This document shows, piece by piece, positions 44,430-53,029 of a stretch of DNA of 64,000 bases. The DNA comes from CAZCAC01 sp964496575. GTDB taxonomy: Bacteria; Planctomycetota; UBA1135; GCA-002686595. Positions within the stretch are counted from its first letter, which is position 1, and every line of letters begins with the position of its first letter. A program made the translations under genes and the position numbers. The notes below the pieces were generated by a model. That model was not told the origin of the DNA and made no database searches. It saw nothing but the letters and a program-made list of their open reading frames with translations. Location: positions 62,001-126,000 of the forward strand of contig CAZCAC010000006.1 in the NCBI GenBank assembly GCA_964496575.1. The letters run 5' to 3'.

Positions 44430-46274
44430 ATGACCATGAACATACTCGGTATCTCGGCATTCTATCACGATAGCGCAGCATGCCTGGTATCGGACGGTCA
44501 CATCGTAGCGGCAGCTCAGGAGGAGCGATTCACGCGAAAGAAGCATGACTTCAGCTTCCCTTCCCAGGCGATAGAATACTGCCTGGACGAGGGAGGCATC
44601 GAAGCGTCACAGCTGGATCATGTGGCGTTCTACGACAAGCCCATCGAGAAGTTCGATCGCATTCTCGAGACCTATCTGATGTATGCCCCGTCGGGCTTCC
44701 GATCGTTCATACAGGCTATTCCGCTGTGGCTGCGACAGAAGCTGCACTTGCCTCGCGAGATGGACAAGGGACTGCACAAGGCGTTCGAGGGTCGGTACGT
44801 GTTCCCCGAGCACCACGAGTCTCACGCCGCCAGTGCGTTCTTCCCGTCACCTTTCGACGAGGCAGCGATTCTGACAGTGGACGGGGTGGGCGAGTGGACT
44901 ACAGCCAGCTATGGAACGGGGAAGGGCAATCGCCTGGAGCTGACCCATGAGCAACGGTTCCCCCATTCGCTCGGCTTGCTCTATTCCGCGTTCACGTACT
45001 TCACCGGATTCAGGGTGAACTCGGGCGAATACAAGCTGATGGGTCTGGCTCCCTATGGTCAGCCGGTGTACCGCGACGTGATTCTGGACAAGCTGATCGA
45101 CCTCAAAGATGACGGGTCGTTCAGGATGGACATGTCGTACTTCAATTACTGTCAGGGCCTGACGATGACGTCGAGGAAGATGGCGAGTCTCTTCGGCGGC
45201 CCCGAACGGAAACCAGAATCCCAGCTGACGCAGCGAGAGATGGACATCGCTGCCTCGATTCAGGTCGTGACCGAGGAGATCACGCTCCGAGTGGCCCGAC
45301 ATCTCGCGAATACGACCGGGATGCGGAACCTGACGCTGGCCGGGGGCGTGGCGCTCAATTGCGTGGCCAACGGCAAGATCCTCCGCGAAGGTGTGTTCGA
45401 CAATATCTGGATCCAACCTGCGGCCGGCGACGCGGGGGGAGCGTTGGGGGCGGCGCTGTTCGTCTGGCATCAACTGCTGGACAACCCCCGCACGGTCGAC
45501 GGTGTGCATGACACCCAGAGCGGCTCGCTCCTTGGCCCTTCGTTCAGCAATGAGCAGGTGAAGGTGTTCCTGGACAGCGTGGGCGCGAGGTACCGTTGCG
45601 TCGAAGACGAAGCAGAGCTCGCCGACATCGTGAGTGGCTTCATCGCGTCGGACAAGGTTGTCGGACACATGGCCGGTCGAATGGAGTTCGGGCCGCGAGC
45701 CCTGGGCAATCGGAGCATCCTGGGCGACGCCAGGAGTCCGAAGATGCAGTCGATCATGAACCTCAAGATCAAGTTCCGTGAGTCGTTTCGGCCCTTTGCG
45801 CCGAGCGTCCTCCAGGAGCATGTGCATGAGTGGTTCGACATGCCCGAAGGTCAGGAAAGCCCTTACATGCTCCTGGTCGCGCCGGTGCATGGGGACCGGC
45901 TCCTGGACGACGTAGGCGGTGATGAGCTGGTCGGCATCGATCGCCTGCTGAAGGTCACCAGGTCGGCGGTGCCGGCCATCACCCATGTGGATTGCTCTGC
46001 GAGAGTGCAGACCGTCGACGCCGAACGCCACGGTCCGTACTACCGCATCATCAAGAGGTTCCATGAGAAGACGGGCTGTCCGGTGATAATCAACACCAGC
46101 TTCAATATCCGCGGTGAGCCGATAGTCTGCACGCCCGAGAACGCATACAACTGCTTCATGGCTACGAATATGGATGTGCTTGTGGTGGAGAACTACATCC
46201 TCGAGAAGGACGATCAGCCGCAGGCGACACAGCACGAGATAGACGACTACCTCGCACAGTTCGAGCTGGACTGA
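44430..46274 (+). CDS. NodU/CmcH-family carbamoyltransferase (SxtI-like)
   Basis: A 614-residue enzyme (start at 44430 or 44436, MTMN/MN). It has the two domains of the O-carbamoyltransferase family: an N-terminal Kae1-like ASKHA domain with NILGISAFYHDSAACL, the metal-binding EHHESHAASAFF (H128, H129, H132) and TVDGVGEW (149-156), and a C-terminal YrdC-like domain with MEFGPRALGNRSIL and INTSFNIRGEPIV. Such enzymes move a carbamoyl group from carbamoyl phosphate through a carbamoyl-adenylate to a hydroxyl of a sugar, antibiotic or toxin. The two following small genes are the SxtJ and SxtK/DUF5989 types found beside sxtI in saxitoxin clusters, so the three form a conserved unit. The natural acceptor here is unknown. 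Confidence 0.93.
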   Translation: MTMNILGISAFYHDSAACLVSDGHIVAAAQEERFTRKKHDFSFPSQAIEYCLDEGGIEASQLDHVAFYDKPIEKFDRILETYLMYAPSGFRSFIQAIPLWLRQKLHLPREMDKGLHKAFEGRYVFPEHHESHAASAFFPSPFDEAAILTVDGVGEWTTASYGTGKGNRLELTHEQRFPHSLGLLYSAFTYFTGFRVNSGEYKLMGLAPYGQPVYRDVILDKLIDLKDDGSFRMDMSYFNYCQGLTMTSRKMASLFGGPERKPESQLTQREMDIAASIQVVTEEITLRVARHLANTTGMRNLTLAGGVALNCVANGKILREGVFDNIWIQPAAGDAGGALGAALFVWHQLLDNPRTVDGVHDTQSGSLLGPSFSNEQVKVFLDSVGARYRCVEDEAELADIVSGFIASDKVVGHMAGRMEFGPRALGNRSILGDARSPKMQSIMNLKIKFRESFRPFAPSVLQEHVHEWFDMPEGQESPYMLLVAPVHGDRLLDDVGGDELVGIDRLLKVTRSAVPAITHVDCSARVQTVDAERHGPYYRIIKRFHEKTGCPVIINTSFNIRGEPIVCTPENAYNCFMATNMDVLVVENYILEKDDQPQATQHEIDDYLAQFELD

Positions 46275-46277
46275 TCC

Positions 46278-46724
46278 ATGCCGCTGATCAAGGTCAACTG
46301 GAATCCAAACAGGAGAGCCCTCCTTCAATTCGGGCTGGCGGGCCTGGTGGCGTTCGGGCTGCTGGGTGGCTGGGCTCTGTGGCGTCACAGCCTCTTCGGC
46401 GTCCAGATGGGGCTCGACACCTCGCGGACGACTGCGTATGTGCTGTGGGGTCTGGCCTCGCTCTTCGGCCTTCTGGCCGTGTGGCGCCCCGGGTGGCTGG
46501 CCTGGCCGTATGTCGTGCTCACCGCCATCACCCTCCCGATCGGCTTCGTCATATCCCACGTGATACTGGCGGTGTTGTTCTTCCTGGTATTCACGCCGAT
46601 CGGACTTGTACTGCGGCTCTTCGGCCGCGACCTGCTCGAGCGCAAGCTCGACAGCCAGGCGAGCTCGTACTGGCAACGGCGCCAGCGGGTAAGAGCGGCA
46701 AGCGACTACTTCAGACAGTTCTAA
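46278..46724 (+). CDS. SxtJ-family membrane protein
   Basis: A 148-residue protein starting 3 bp after the carbamoyltransferase stop. Three hydrophobic stretches are visible: LLQFGLAGLVAFGLLGGWALW, TAYVLWGLASLFGLLAVW and a longer double one (YVVLTAITLPIGFVISHVIL). The conserved-looking end is FTPIGLVLRLFGRDLLERK followed by SSYWQRR. This pattern is the SxtJ family, known from saxitoxin clusters and from polysaccharide regions of many bacteria, always next to a carbamoyltransferase. It probably holds the transferase at the membrane; that is inference. Confidence 0.88.
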   Translation: MPLIKVNWNPNRRALLQFGLAGLVAFGLLGGWALWRHSLFGVQMGLDTSRTTAYVLWGLASLFGLLAVWRPGWLAWPYVVLTAITLPIGFVISHVILAVLFFLVFTPIGLVLRLFGRDLLERKLDSQASSYWQRRQRVRAASDYFRQF

Positions 46725-46759
46725 CTGCCTTGGTCACAGTTGATTGTGGTGAGTCGGTG

Positions 46760-46777
46760 GACGGTATTGACCGTCCG
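46760..46777. other. Small perfect hairpin between the sxtJ-like and DUF5989 genes
   Basis: GGACGGT-ATTG-ACCGTCC is a 7-bp stem with a 4-nt loop, in the 112-base gap. No T-run follows, so it is not a standard Rho-independent terminator; it might tune mRNA stability between the two genes. Confidence 0.4.
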
Positions 46778-46836
46778 GGGTATGCTTGTACTCCAGTAGT
46801 GGGCGAGTGAAGCCCGACCCGAGCGGAGCGCTGTGA

Positions 46837-47043
46837 ATGTCCGGTACCGACGAAGACAAGAACTCATTCCAAGCCGCAGCCGAGAGCGGACGCAGATCCC
46901 TCATACGTGAATTCTGGGATTTCCTCGCGACGAACAAGAAGTGGTGGTTGTTCCCGGTTCTGGTCGCGGTATTGATGCTCGGCGCACTGGTAGCCCTGGG
47001 CGGCGTAGGCGGCATTGCTCCGTTCATCTACACGCTCTTCTAG
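46837..47043 (+). CDS. DUF5989 (SxtK-like) small membrane protein
   Basis: A 68-residue protein. After a charged head it has LIREFWDFLATNKKWWLFPV, one membrane segment (VLVAVLMLGALVALGG) and the characteristic end APFIYTLF. KKWW before the helix and APFIYTLF after it identify DUF5989, the family that includes SxtK. GGAG 8 nt upstream of the ATG supports the start. It is the third member of the carbamoyltransferase cassette. Confidence 0.9.
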   Translation: MSGTDEDKNSFQAAAESGRRSLIREFWDFLATNKKWWLFPVLVAVLMLGALVALGGVGGIAPFIYTLF

Positions 47044-47091
47044 GACGAGAGCCTCGCTGTTGGCCAGGGGGTCGGTCTCGCTCCGACGGGC

Positions 47092-49668
47092 TCACTTCGA
47101 GGCGGCCGCCTCTGTTTCGGCGCAGGTTTGCCCCGCGCGAAATGCCTGCAGGTAGGTCTCGTATCTGCTGATGATGCTCGCCGGCGCCTCTGCCCTGCGG
47201 GCCATGTCCAGGGCCGTGTTGGCGCTCTCGACCGCTTCGTCGAACTGCCCTGCCTCGGCATAGGCAATGGCCTGTATCGCGATGGCCTCCATGTTGCTCT
47301 GACGCGTCAGGACGCAAGCTCTGGTAGCGTGCTCGAGCGCTTCCTTTCCGTCACGTATGGCCGGGTTGCTGTCCATGGCGAGGCTGTAGGCCAACAGCAG
47401 CAGCGCCTCGACGTCTCGGTCGTTCGCCTTGATCGCACTGCGAAGGCAATCGAGAGCTTCGGTGCTCCTGCCCTGTTCCAGCAGGAGCCTGCCCATTGCC
47501 CTGTAGCTCTCACCATCCTGGCCGATCTCCATGGCCTGTTTGTAGTGCCTCTCGGCTTCGGCCAGGTCGCCCTCATTGGCCACCATGAGGTTCGCATAGA
47601 AGCGGTGGGCCTTGACGCTCCGCGGGATCGCCTCGACCCAATGTATGCATGCTTCCAGTGCGTCGCCTCGCGTCTCTTCGCGTCTGAGAAGAGTGCGTAT
47701 GAGATTGGAGTGCGCAGCATCCAGATCGGGGCGTGTGGCGATGACGGCTCGCAACTCCGCAATGGCCTCGTCCATACGACCGAGATTCCCCATTGCGGCT
47801 GCCCGGTTGACCCGGGTGAAGGCGCGGGTCGGGTTGCCCGACAGGACTCTGTCGAACAGCTCGATGGCTTCCTCGGCCTCTCCCAACGCCAGCTTGACGG
47901 TCGCGAGGCCTTCGAGCCAGTCGACCTGTCCTGGGATCGTCTCGAGAAGGCTGCTGTAGAGTCTCTGAGCCTCAGGCATGTTCCTGCGGTCGCGCTCGAA
48001 CGAGGCCAGCTTCGACCGAAGAGGAATGTCTGATGGAATCCGCCTGAGTGCGTCGGCGTAGGCCTGGTGAATCTGGGCGATGCTCTCCATGCACGCGGGG
48101 GCCAGCGCCTCGCTCTTGGCGGTGAGGGCTGCTATTTGTGCATCGTGGTCGAGCTGATTAGTGAATGGCGGTTCACTCATCATGCCGCGGATATCGGTCA
48201 GGGCCTTGTAGCGGTCGACGACGGTGAGGCCGAGGCGTTCCTCGCACGCCTCCTGTGACGGGGGCGAGACCGTAGCGGCATTGAGGCTGCGAATGTTCTC
48301 CGGCAGGAGCTCGACAACCCGCTCGAACAGTCTGCTCGCGATGGCGTAGTTGCCGTCGAAGTTCATATGCACGTGTTCGTGAAGGAGCTTGCTGCCCGGC
48401 ATGCCGTCCTCGAACCTGGAATCGGCTGGAATGCTCTCGGCCAGATCCGCCAGGTACACGCCGCGGTCTCCGCGGGATCGGGCGACTTGCCGTATGATCT
48501 CGTTCTCCCGCTGATCGCAGCGAAAGCGCAGGGCGTCGAGACGCAGCGCCTCGGCGAACGCCGTCCTGGCCTCGTCGGTGCGCCCGAGCTTCAGAAGACA
48601 CCTACCCATGCGATACTGAAGCTCGGCGTGGCCACGATCTATCTCTGCGGCCGACAGGAAGACCTCGAGGGCTTCGGGAGTCTTGCCCTCGTCCTCGAGC
48701 TGACCGGCGTTCGCGTAGAGCTTCTTCCACTCATCCAGCTCGGCCTCCGCGAGTCCTTCGGTGTGTACGGACGCAAAGGGGGGGCAGTCCTTGAGATTCG
48801 TCAGGACCGTACACACCAACGTCTTGGCCTCGGCGTCGAAAGCGTAGTCGCAGATGTCGGCGAGGTTTGCTTCGAAGTGAGCGTAGACGCCATCGAGACG
48901 CGGGTCATCCGCGGGGACCAGGTTCTCCATGAACATCTCGAGGCCGGTCCATTTCTTGGGGGCATCGGCCGTGTCGCTCGCGAGAGACCCGAGCACGTTG
49001 CCCATGAGCTGGCCCGTGCAAGTGGTCTTCAGCCACATGGATGCGCGCAGGAGCGTCAGGTTCGGTGAGAACTGCTTGAATATGGTGCCGGGCCCGAACG
49101 GTCCGACCACCTCGTTGTTGCCCATGTAGACCAGAAGCAGGTCGGGATCATGGTTCGCACACTCTGCCGCGATCTGACGCACCACGTGGGAATTGACCGC
49201 CGTCATGCCGCAGTTGATGATCTCGAAGTCCACGCCGGGAAAGCGTTGACGTAGCATCATCTCGAGATACCGGGAGAAGGAGTGTGCTGGACTCGGTGTA
49301 CCCACGGTAGCCGAACCGCCAAGGACGAAGATGCGGTACGAGTCTTCTGACCTGGAGCTCGGGATGCGGCAGGGGCTCGCAGCTCTCGACAGGTGTTCGG
49401 GAAAGAACCGCAGGCCGAACTTGTCGTTGACCGTGTAGGCCGTGTCGCCGGGTATCTCGATGAAGAAGCTGGTCTCGACGCCATAGCCGCTGAGAGAGAG
49501 GACTCCTTCGACAACGCCGAAGAGCAGCGTTGGCATGGCCAACATCAATACGAGTCTCAGCACCCACTTCTTCCAGCCGGTGATGCGCGGCGTCGGCTGG
49601 TTCGCTCCCACGGTGTCGGCCTTGGCGGACACCTTCGGGGGTTCGTTCAGATCTTCTTTCTTCGCCAT
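47092..49668 (-). CDS. Membrane-anchored SGNH hydrolase with long TPR region
   Basis: An 858-residue protein starting at the ATG at 49668. One membrane segment (about 35-58, VLRLVLMLAMPTLLFGVVEG) precedes an SGNH/GDSL domain: block I VLGGSATVG with S119, block II INCGMTAVNS (G154), block III MGNNEVVG (N184/N185) and block V HEHVHMNFDGN. From about residue 270 helical TPR units dominate (AELQYRMGRCLLKLGRTDEA, AIELFDRVLSGNP, SYRAMGRLLLEQGRSTEA). SGNH enzymes are acyl esterases or transferases. Genes of this type recur beside carbamoyltransferase-SxtJ-DUF5989 sets, so it may act on the same polymer. It is convergent with the DUF5989 gene, with 48 bp between stops. Confidence 0.88.
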   Translation of the reverse strand: MAKKEDLNEPPKVSAKADTVGANQPTPRITGWKKWVLRLVLMLAMPTLLFGVVEGVLSLSGYGVETSFFIEIPGDTAYTVNDKFGLRFFPEHLSRAASPCRIPSSRSEDSYRIFVLGGSATVGTPSPAHSFSRYLEMMLRQRFPGVDFEIINCGMTAVNSHVVRQIAAECANHDPDLLLVYMGNNEVVGPFGPGTIFKQFSPNLTLLRASMWLKTTCTGQLMGNVLGSLASDTADAPKKWTGLEMFMENLVPADDPRLDGVYAHFEANLADICDYAFDAEAKTLVCTVLTNLKDCPPFASVHTEGLAEAELDEWKKLYANAGQLEDEGKTPEALEVFLSAAEIDRGHAELQYRMGRCLLKLGRTDEARTAFAEALRLDALRFRCDQRENEIIRQVARSRGDRGVYLADLAESIPADSRFEDGMPGSKLLHEHVHMNFDGNYAIASRLFERVVELLPENIRSLNAATVSPPSQEACEERLGLTVVDRYKALTDIRGMMSEPPFTNQLDHDAQIAALTAKSEALAPACMESIAQIHQAYADALRRIPSDIPLRSKLASFERDRRNMPEAQRLYSSLLETIPGQVDWLEGLATVKLALGEAEEAIELFDRVLSGNPTRAFTRVNRAAAMGNLGRMDEAIAELRAVIATRPDLDAAHSNLIRTLLRREETRGDALEACIHWVEAIPRSVKAHRFYANLMVANEGDLAEAERHYKQAMEIGQDGESYRAMGRLLLEQGRSTEALDCLRSAIKANDRDVEALLLLAYSLAMDSNPAIRDGKEALEHATRACVLTRQSNMEAIAIQAIAYAEAGQFDEAVESANTALDMARRAEAPASIISRYETYLQAFRAGQTCAETEAAASK

Positions 49669-49784
49669 CGTCTTGTGCTGTACCGGCCGATCGGCCTCTG
49701 CTCGACTCGCTCTATTCCGCTCACGATAGCCCGCGGGATGGGGACGGGCACGAGGTTTCGTGGTCTTGCGGTGGACGGGAATCC

Positions 49785-50525
49785 TCAGCCGTCCAGCATC
49801 AGGATCTCGCAGACGCCGACCTCTTCGAACCCCAGGCGCAGAGCCAACCTCTGCGAGACCGGATTGGAGGCGTTCCAGTGAGGCACCACGCCACGTCGCA
49901 GGCAGACTGCCAGCAGGGCCGCGCTGACCGCCGTCGCCAGGCCTTGACCGCGATGATCGACGTGGGTGGAGATCGCGACCTCGCACTCGTGTGCACTCAG
50001 CGCATAGGCCGTGGCCACGCAGGCCGGGGCGCCGTCGCGTCGCGCGCAGACGCCGAGGCCGTCGCGCACGAAACCCTCGGGGCCGCCGAAGACCTGGATG
50101 CCGTGCGGAGTGAGGGAGTCGTCGATCTGCCTGGCCAGGGGCAGGTCGATGTCGACGAGCTCGTAGCCGGCGAGCAGCTCGCCAGCCAGCGCGTCGAGCC
50201 GAGTCAGGCTCATGTCGGCGGCCGGTAGATAGGCCTTCATGGAGCGGTCCCGGACGCGGTCGCCGAACACGTCGGAGAGGAGCTCGCGCCAGCGATCGTC
50301 ATCGGCCACGACCAGCTCCTTGGGACCCTCGAGTCCGGCGAGCAATCGGCGCGCCGCCGGGTGTCCGGCGTCGCCACCCGGCACGTAGTAGCAACCCAGC
50401 TCGAGAAGGGCGGCCCGCGGCGGGTCCTCGACGTTGACGATGGTCCCCTGCCGGTCCTCGAGCACCGCGTCGATGACCGCGCGAAGGTGAGGGTGGTCCT
50501 CGAAGAGGGTCGAGATCCCGGTCAT
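49785..50525 (-). CDS. GNAT-family acetyltransferase
   Basis: A 246-residue protein. The C-terminal half has the GNAT acetyl-CoA pocket HRGQGLATAVSAALLAVCL and the following HWNASNPVSQRLALRLGF. The N-terminal half (FEDHPHLRAVIDAVLEDRQG) resembles the GNAT_acetyltran (PF12746) subgroup. It probably acetylates a small molecule; the substrate is unknown. It is transcribed in the same direction as the SGNH/TPR gene. Confidence 0.85.
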   Translation of the reverse strand: MTGISTLFEDHPHLRAVIDAVLEDRQGTIVNVEDPPRAALLELGCYYVPGGDAGHPAARRLLAGLEGPKELVVADDDRWRELLSDVFGDRVRDRSMKAYLPAADMSLTRLDALAGELLAGYELVDIDLPLARQIDDSLTPHGIQVFGGPEGFVRDGLGVCARRDGAPACVATAYALSAHECEVAISTHVDHRGQGLATAVSAALLAVCLRRGVVPHWNASNPVSQRLALRLGFEEVGVCEILMLDG

Positions 50526-50633
50526 GCCCTGGAGGTTAGCGCACGACGAGTGAGAGAGCGTCCGGAAAAGGAAGCCTCTTGCGTTTCCTCTTCACTCTCG
50601 CCGCAGCTCCATATCGCCGAGAAGCGGCAGGGC

Positions 50634-52535
50634 TCACTGCGAGTCACCGGAGACGGAGAAGGACGCCGCGCGGATCACTCCCTCCTCGGCGCGGTACACG
50701 ATCACCTCCCCTACCTCGCAGTCGGGTTCGGAGTCTAGGCACAGGGCAAGCCGCTGGACGGGAAAGCCCCGGTCGCCGCGAGCCTCGGGGTCCCCTTGCA
50801 CGGGTACACCGTTGACGAAGAGACGCTCCGCGCCCGTCAGTCGCGCCAGGTGGATCCCGGGGAACTCGGCTTCGAGCTTCGTGAAGGCGCTGCGCAACTC
50901 ACGCTCGGAATCGGAGTCGAGGTCGTGTTCGATCCAGACGTGCGTCCCGCCCGCTGCATCGACGAGCGACTCACCTGCGCACGGGGGTACTGCGTCCGGC
51001 GCGAGGATGTGCCGCGCACAGATCGCCTCGTCGATCGGCTCACCCGTCTCCGCCGGAGCGGCGAGGACCAGCCATCGCTTCGGCTCGATCAGTTCGGGCA
51101 GCACGTTCTCGATCTCTTTGGTTCTGGCCAGCGCACCCGGAGCGACCGTCGGACGCACGAGCAGGACCTCGCCTCGCGCCTCGCCCCAGTCGAAGTCGAA
51201 GAACAGGCCCAGCCGCGCTCCGGTCTCGCCCGTGCTGGCGATCACGGTCTGCCGCGGAGTCACGCGGTGGATCGCGAGCTGGTCATCACCCTTCCACCAG
51301 CGGCCTCCGGCGTGCAGCCGTCCCGCGAAGGCGCGCAAGTGCCGGTTCACCGGGAGGAGCTCGGCGAAGGCGGAATTGCTGTCCTCGTTGCCGATCAACA
51401 GGACGGGCCGCCGCCTCCCCCGATCCCGACGCCACGGCACCGAGATGGCCTCGAGGTAGTCGACGTCTCGCCGCACCTCGGGGGTCACGCTCCAGCGGTA
51501 CCACGCGCACTGCTGAATCCACCGCGCCTGGGCCAGCAGCAGCTCGGTCTCGGCTGCGCTCCCCGATGAGCCGTAGACGATGGTGGTCCCCTCGACGCGG
51601 CGGCGACTGCTCGCTCGCGTGCCCGGCGATCTCCTGATGGGGGGGTCCAGCTCGTGATAAGGTGCCGGCGCGGCGTACGGAACGCGGAGGATCTCCTCGA
51701 CGTGGTCCGATCCGGCCCGGCCTTCGTACGCGCACCTCACCTCCAGGAGCGCGGCGCTGGAACCGTCAGGTACGGGCTCGTTCGCCTCTTCGACCTGCCG
51801 GGCGACGGTGACCTGAGCCGTGAGCTCGGCCTGGCACAGCGGCGGCAGGGCTCCGAAGGTGATGTTGTCGGTCATCGGATGCCCCAGCCCTGGAGGGAAG
51901 CGACCGCCTTCGGGGACCAGACCGCGGTGGAGAATGTCGACCCTCGCGAGTGGCTGCGTCGTCACGTTGAACACGGGGATGCGCAGGGCGCAGAAGTACC
52001 ACAGGTTCGGGTTCTCCCCCAGCGTCGTGTGCCGTACCGCCCAGTCCGCGATCACCAGCGGAGCCTCGGGCTCCCACAGCTCGAGCTCGAATTCGCCGTC
52101 GATCTCGGCGACGAAGAGCTCGTTCCGCCCTTCGCGCAGCTCGATCGGCACGCCGCGGTCCCCGCGCCGCTCATGGTCGCCGACGAAGGGGCGGCCGTTG
52201 ACGTAGAGCACTCCGGCGCCGCGGAGGCCGGCCATGACGACCTGGCCCCGTTCGCTGGACACACCGGTGTAGGCGACTTGTGCGACTCCGCCCTCTCGGT
52301 GCACCCAGCGGTGGAGCTCGCCCCTCGCGTCGAGGAAGGTCTCCTCGGGGCGAGGCGGGGGGGCTTCCACCGGAAAGAGGTACCGCTCGCGAACCGCGTC
52401 CAGGATCAGCGCGGCATCTGCATGTCCACTCTCGACCACCAGCCACGAGGTGAGATTCCGCGGCGCAGCCGGCTCGGGCTCGATCGGGCCCTGGGGCAGG
52501 GCCAGCAGCACGAGGAGCGCGCAGGGGAGGAGCAT
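50634..52535 (-). CDS. Exported protein of unknown function with a duplicated domain
   Basis: A 633-residue protein with a signal peptide (MLLPCALLVLLALPQG). Its two ends share a domain: near the N-terminus SWLVVESG, TFLDARGELHRWVH and LYVNGRPFVGDHERRGDRG; near the C-terminus RWLVLAAP, SLVDAAGGTHVWIEH and LFVNGVPVQGDPEARGDRG. The VNGxPxxGDxExRGDRGxP block is the clearest mark. The middle (about 140-400) is a separate mixed region with LLIGNEDSNSAF. I do not recognise the family. The 3' end of the gene and the sequence just past its stop recur as a remnant at about 40605-40742. Confidence 0.7.
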   Translation of the reverse strand: MLLPCALLVLLALPQGPIEPEPAAPRNLTSWLVVESGHADAALILDAVRERYLFPVEAPPPRPEETFLDARGELHRWVHREGGVAQVAYTGVSSERGQVVMAGLRGAGVLYVNGRPFVGDHERRGDRGVPIELREGRNELFVAEIDGEFELELWEPEAPLVIADWAVRHTTLGENPNLWYFCALRIPVFNVTTQPLARVDILHRGLVPEGGRFPPGLGHPMTDNITFGALPPLCQAELTAQVTVARQVEEANEPVPDGSSAALLEVRCAYEGRAGSDHVEEILRVPYAAPAPYHELDPPIRRSPGTRASSRRRVEGTTIVYGSSGSAAETELLLAQARWIQQCAWYRWSVTPEVRRDVDYLEAISVPWRRDRGRRRPVLLIGNEDSNSAFAELLPVNRHLRAFAGRLHAGGRWWKGDDQLAIHRVTPRQTVIASTGETGARLGLFFDFDWGEARGEVLLVRPTVAPGALARTKEIENVLPELIEPKRWLVLAAPAETGEPIDEAICARHILAPDAVPPCAGESLVDAAGGTHVWIEHDLDSDSERELRSAFTKLEAEFPGIHLARLTGAERLFVNGVPVQGDPEARGDRGFPVQRLALCLDSEPDCEVGEVIVYRAEEGVIRAASFSVSGDSQ

Positions 52536-52726
52536 GGATCTGGAACTCGAACTGGAGACCGAGGTTCTGACCGGAAGTATGGAAACCCCTGGTGGCCCCG
52601 TCCCGTCGAGGGAATACGAGACGGCCAGCCCCGGTGCCTCGGACGGGCGCGGCGAGGCCGGGCGTCACCCCTCCAGACCGCGTCTTTTTGAGATCCTCCC
52701 TCAAGATATCATGATGGTTTGCAGTC

Positions 52727-53017
52727 ATGGTTCGAGATAGAGCACTCGTCCTACCCGCTCCCGGTACCGAGACCTTCCTTCTCTGGGGGCCGCGACGGAC
52801 CGGCAAGACCACGCTTCTGCGCAAGGCCTATCCCGATGCCCGGTGGATCGATCTGCTCCGGGCCGACGACTTGCGGCGCTACTTCCAGCGAAACGGAGTC
52901 AGGGCGATTCCCTCCTGATTCCAGTCGCGGTGTTGGGAATCGGGAGGAAGTTGCCCTGACTCCGTACCCGCGGAGTTCCTCCACGCGCTGGGAGCGGGGG
53001 AGATCATCCAGGGCTGA
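52727..53017 (+). pseudogene. AAA_14/DUF4143-type ATPase fragment broken by a hairpin element
   Basis: From the ATG at 52727 the frame reads a typical start of a DUF4143-type ATPase: LLWGPRRTGKTTLLRKAYPD (Walker A), then WIDLLRADDLRRYFQR. At 52892 a hairpin element begins and brings a stop (TGA, 52916-52918). Skipping 75 nt (52892-52966) restores a plausible continuation, PAEFLHALGAGEIIQG, ending at 53017. The rest of the gene is missing. So it is a decayed copy of the class represented intact at 23853-25115. The upstream 40 bases are AT-rich, as with that gene. Confidence 0.75.
52893..52965. repeat. Inverted-repeat (REP/MITE-like) element inside the ATPase fragment
   Basis: Arms 52893-52922 and 52936-52965 (30 nt each, 13-nt loop) are reverse complements at 26 of 30 positions; three of the four differences would be G-U pairs in RNA. 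The outer 13 bp, ACGGAGTCAGGGC, match perfectly. It interrupts the ATPase reading frame and supplies its stop codon. No transposase is present. Confidence 0.85.
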
Positions 53018-53029
53018 GGGAGGAGGCGG

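Noticed and set aside
46760..46777. Hairpin between sxtJ-like and DUF5989 genes as a transcription terminator
   Set aside because: The stem is perfect but no T-run follows, and the downstream gene belongs to the same cassette.
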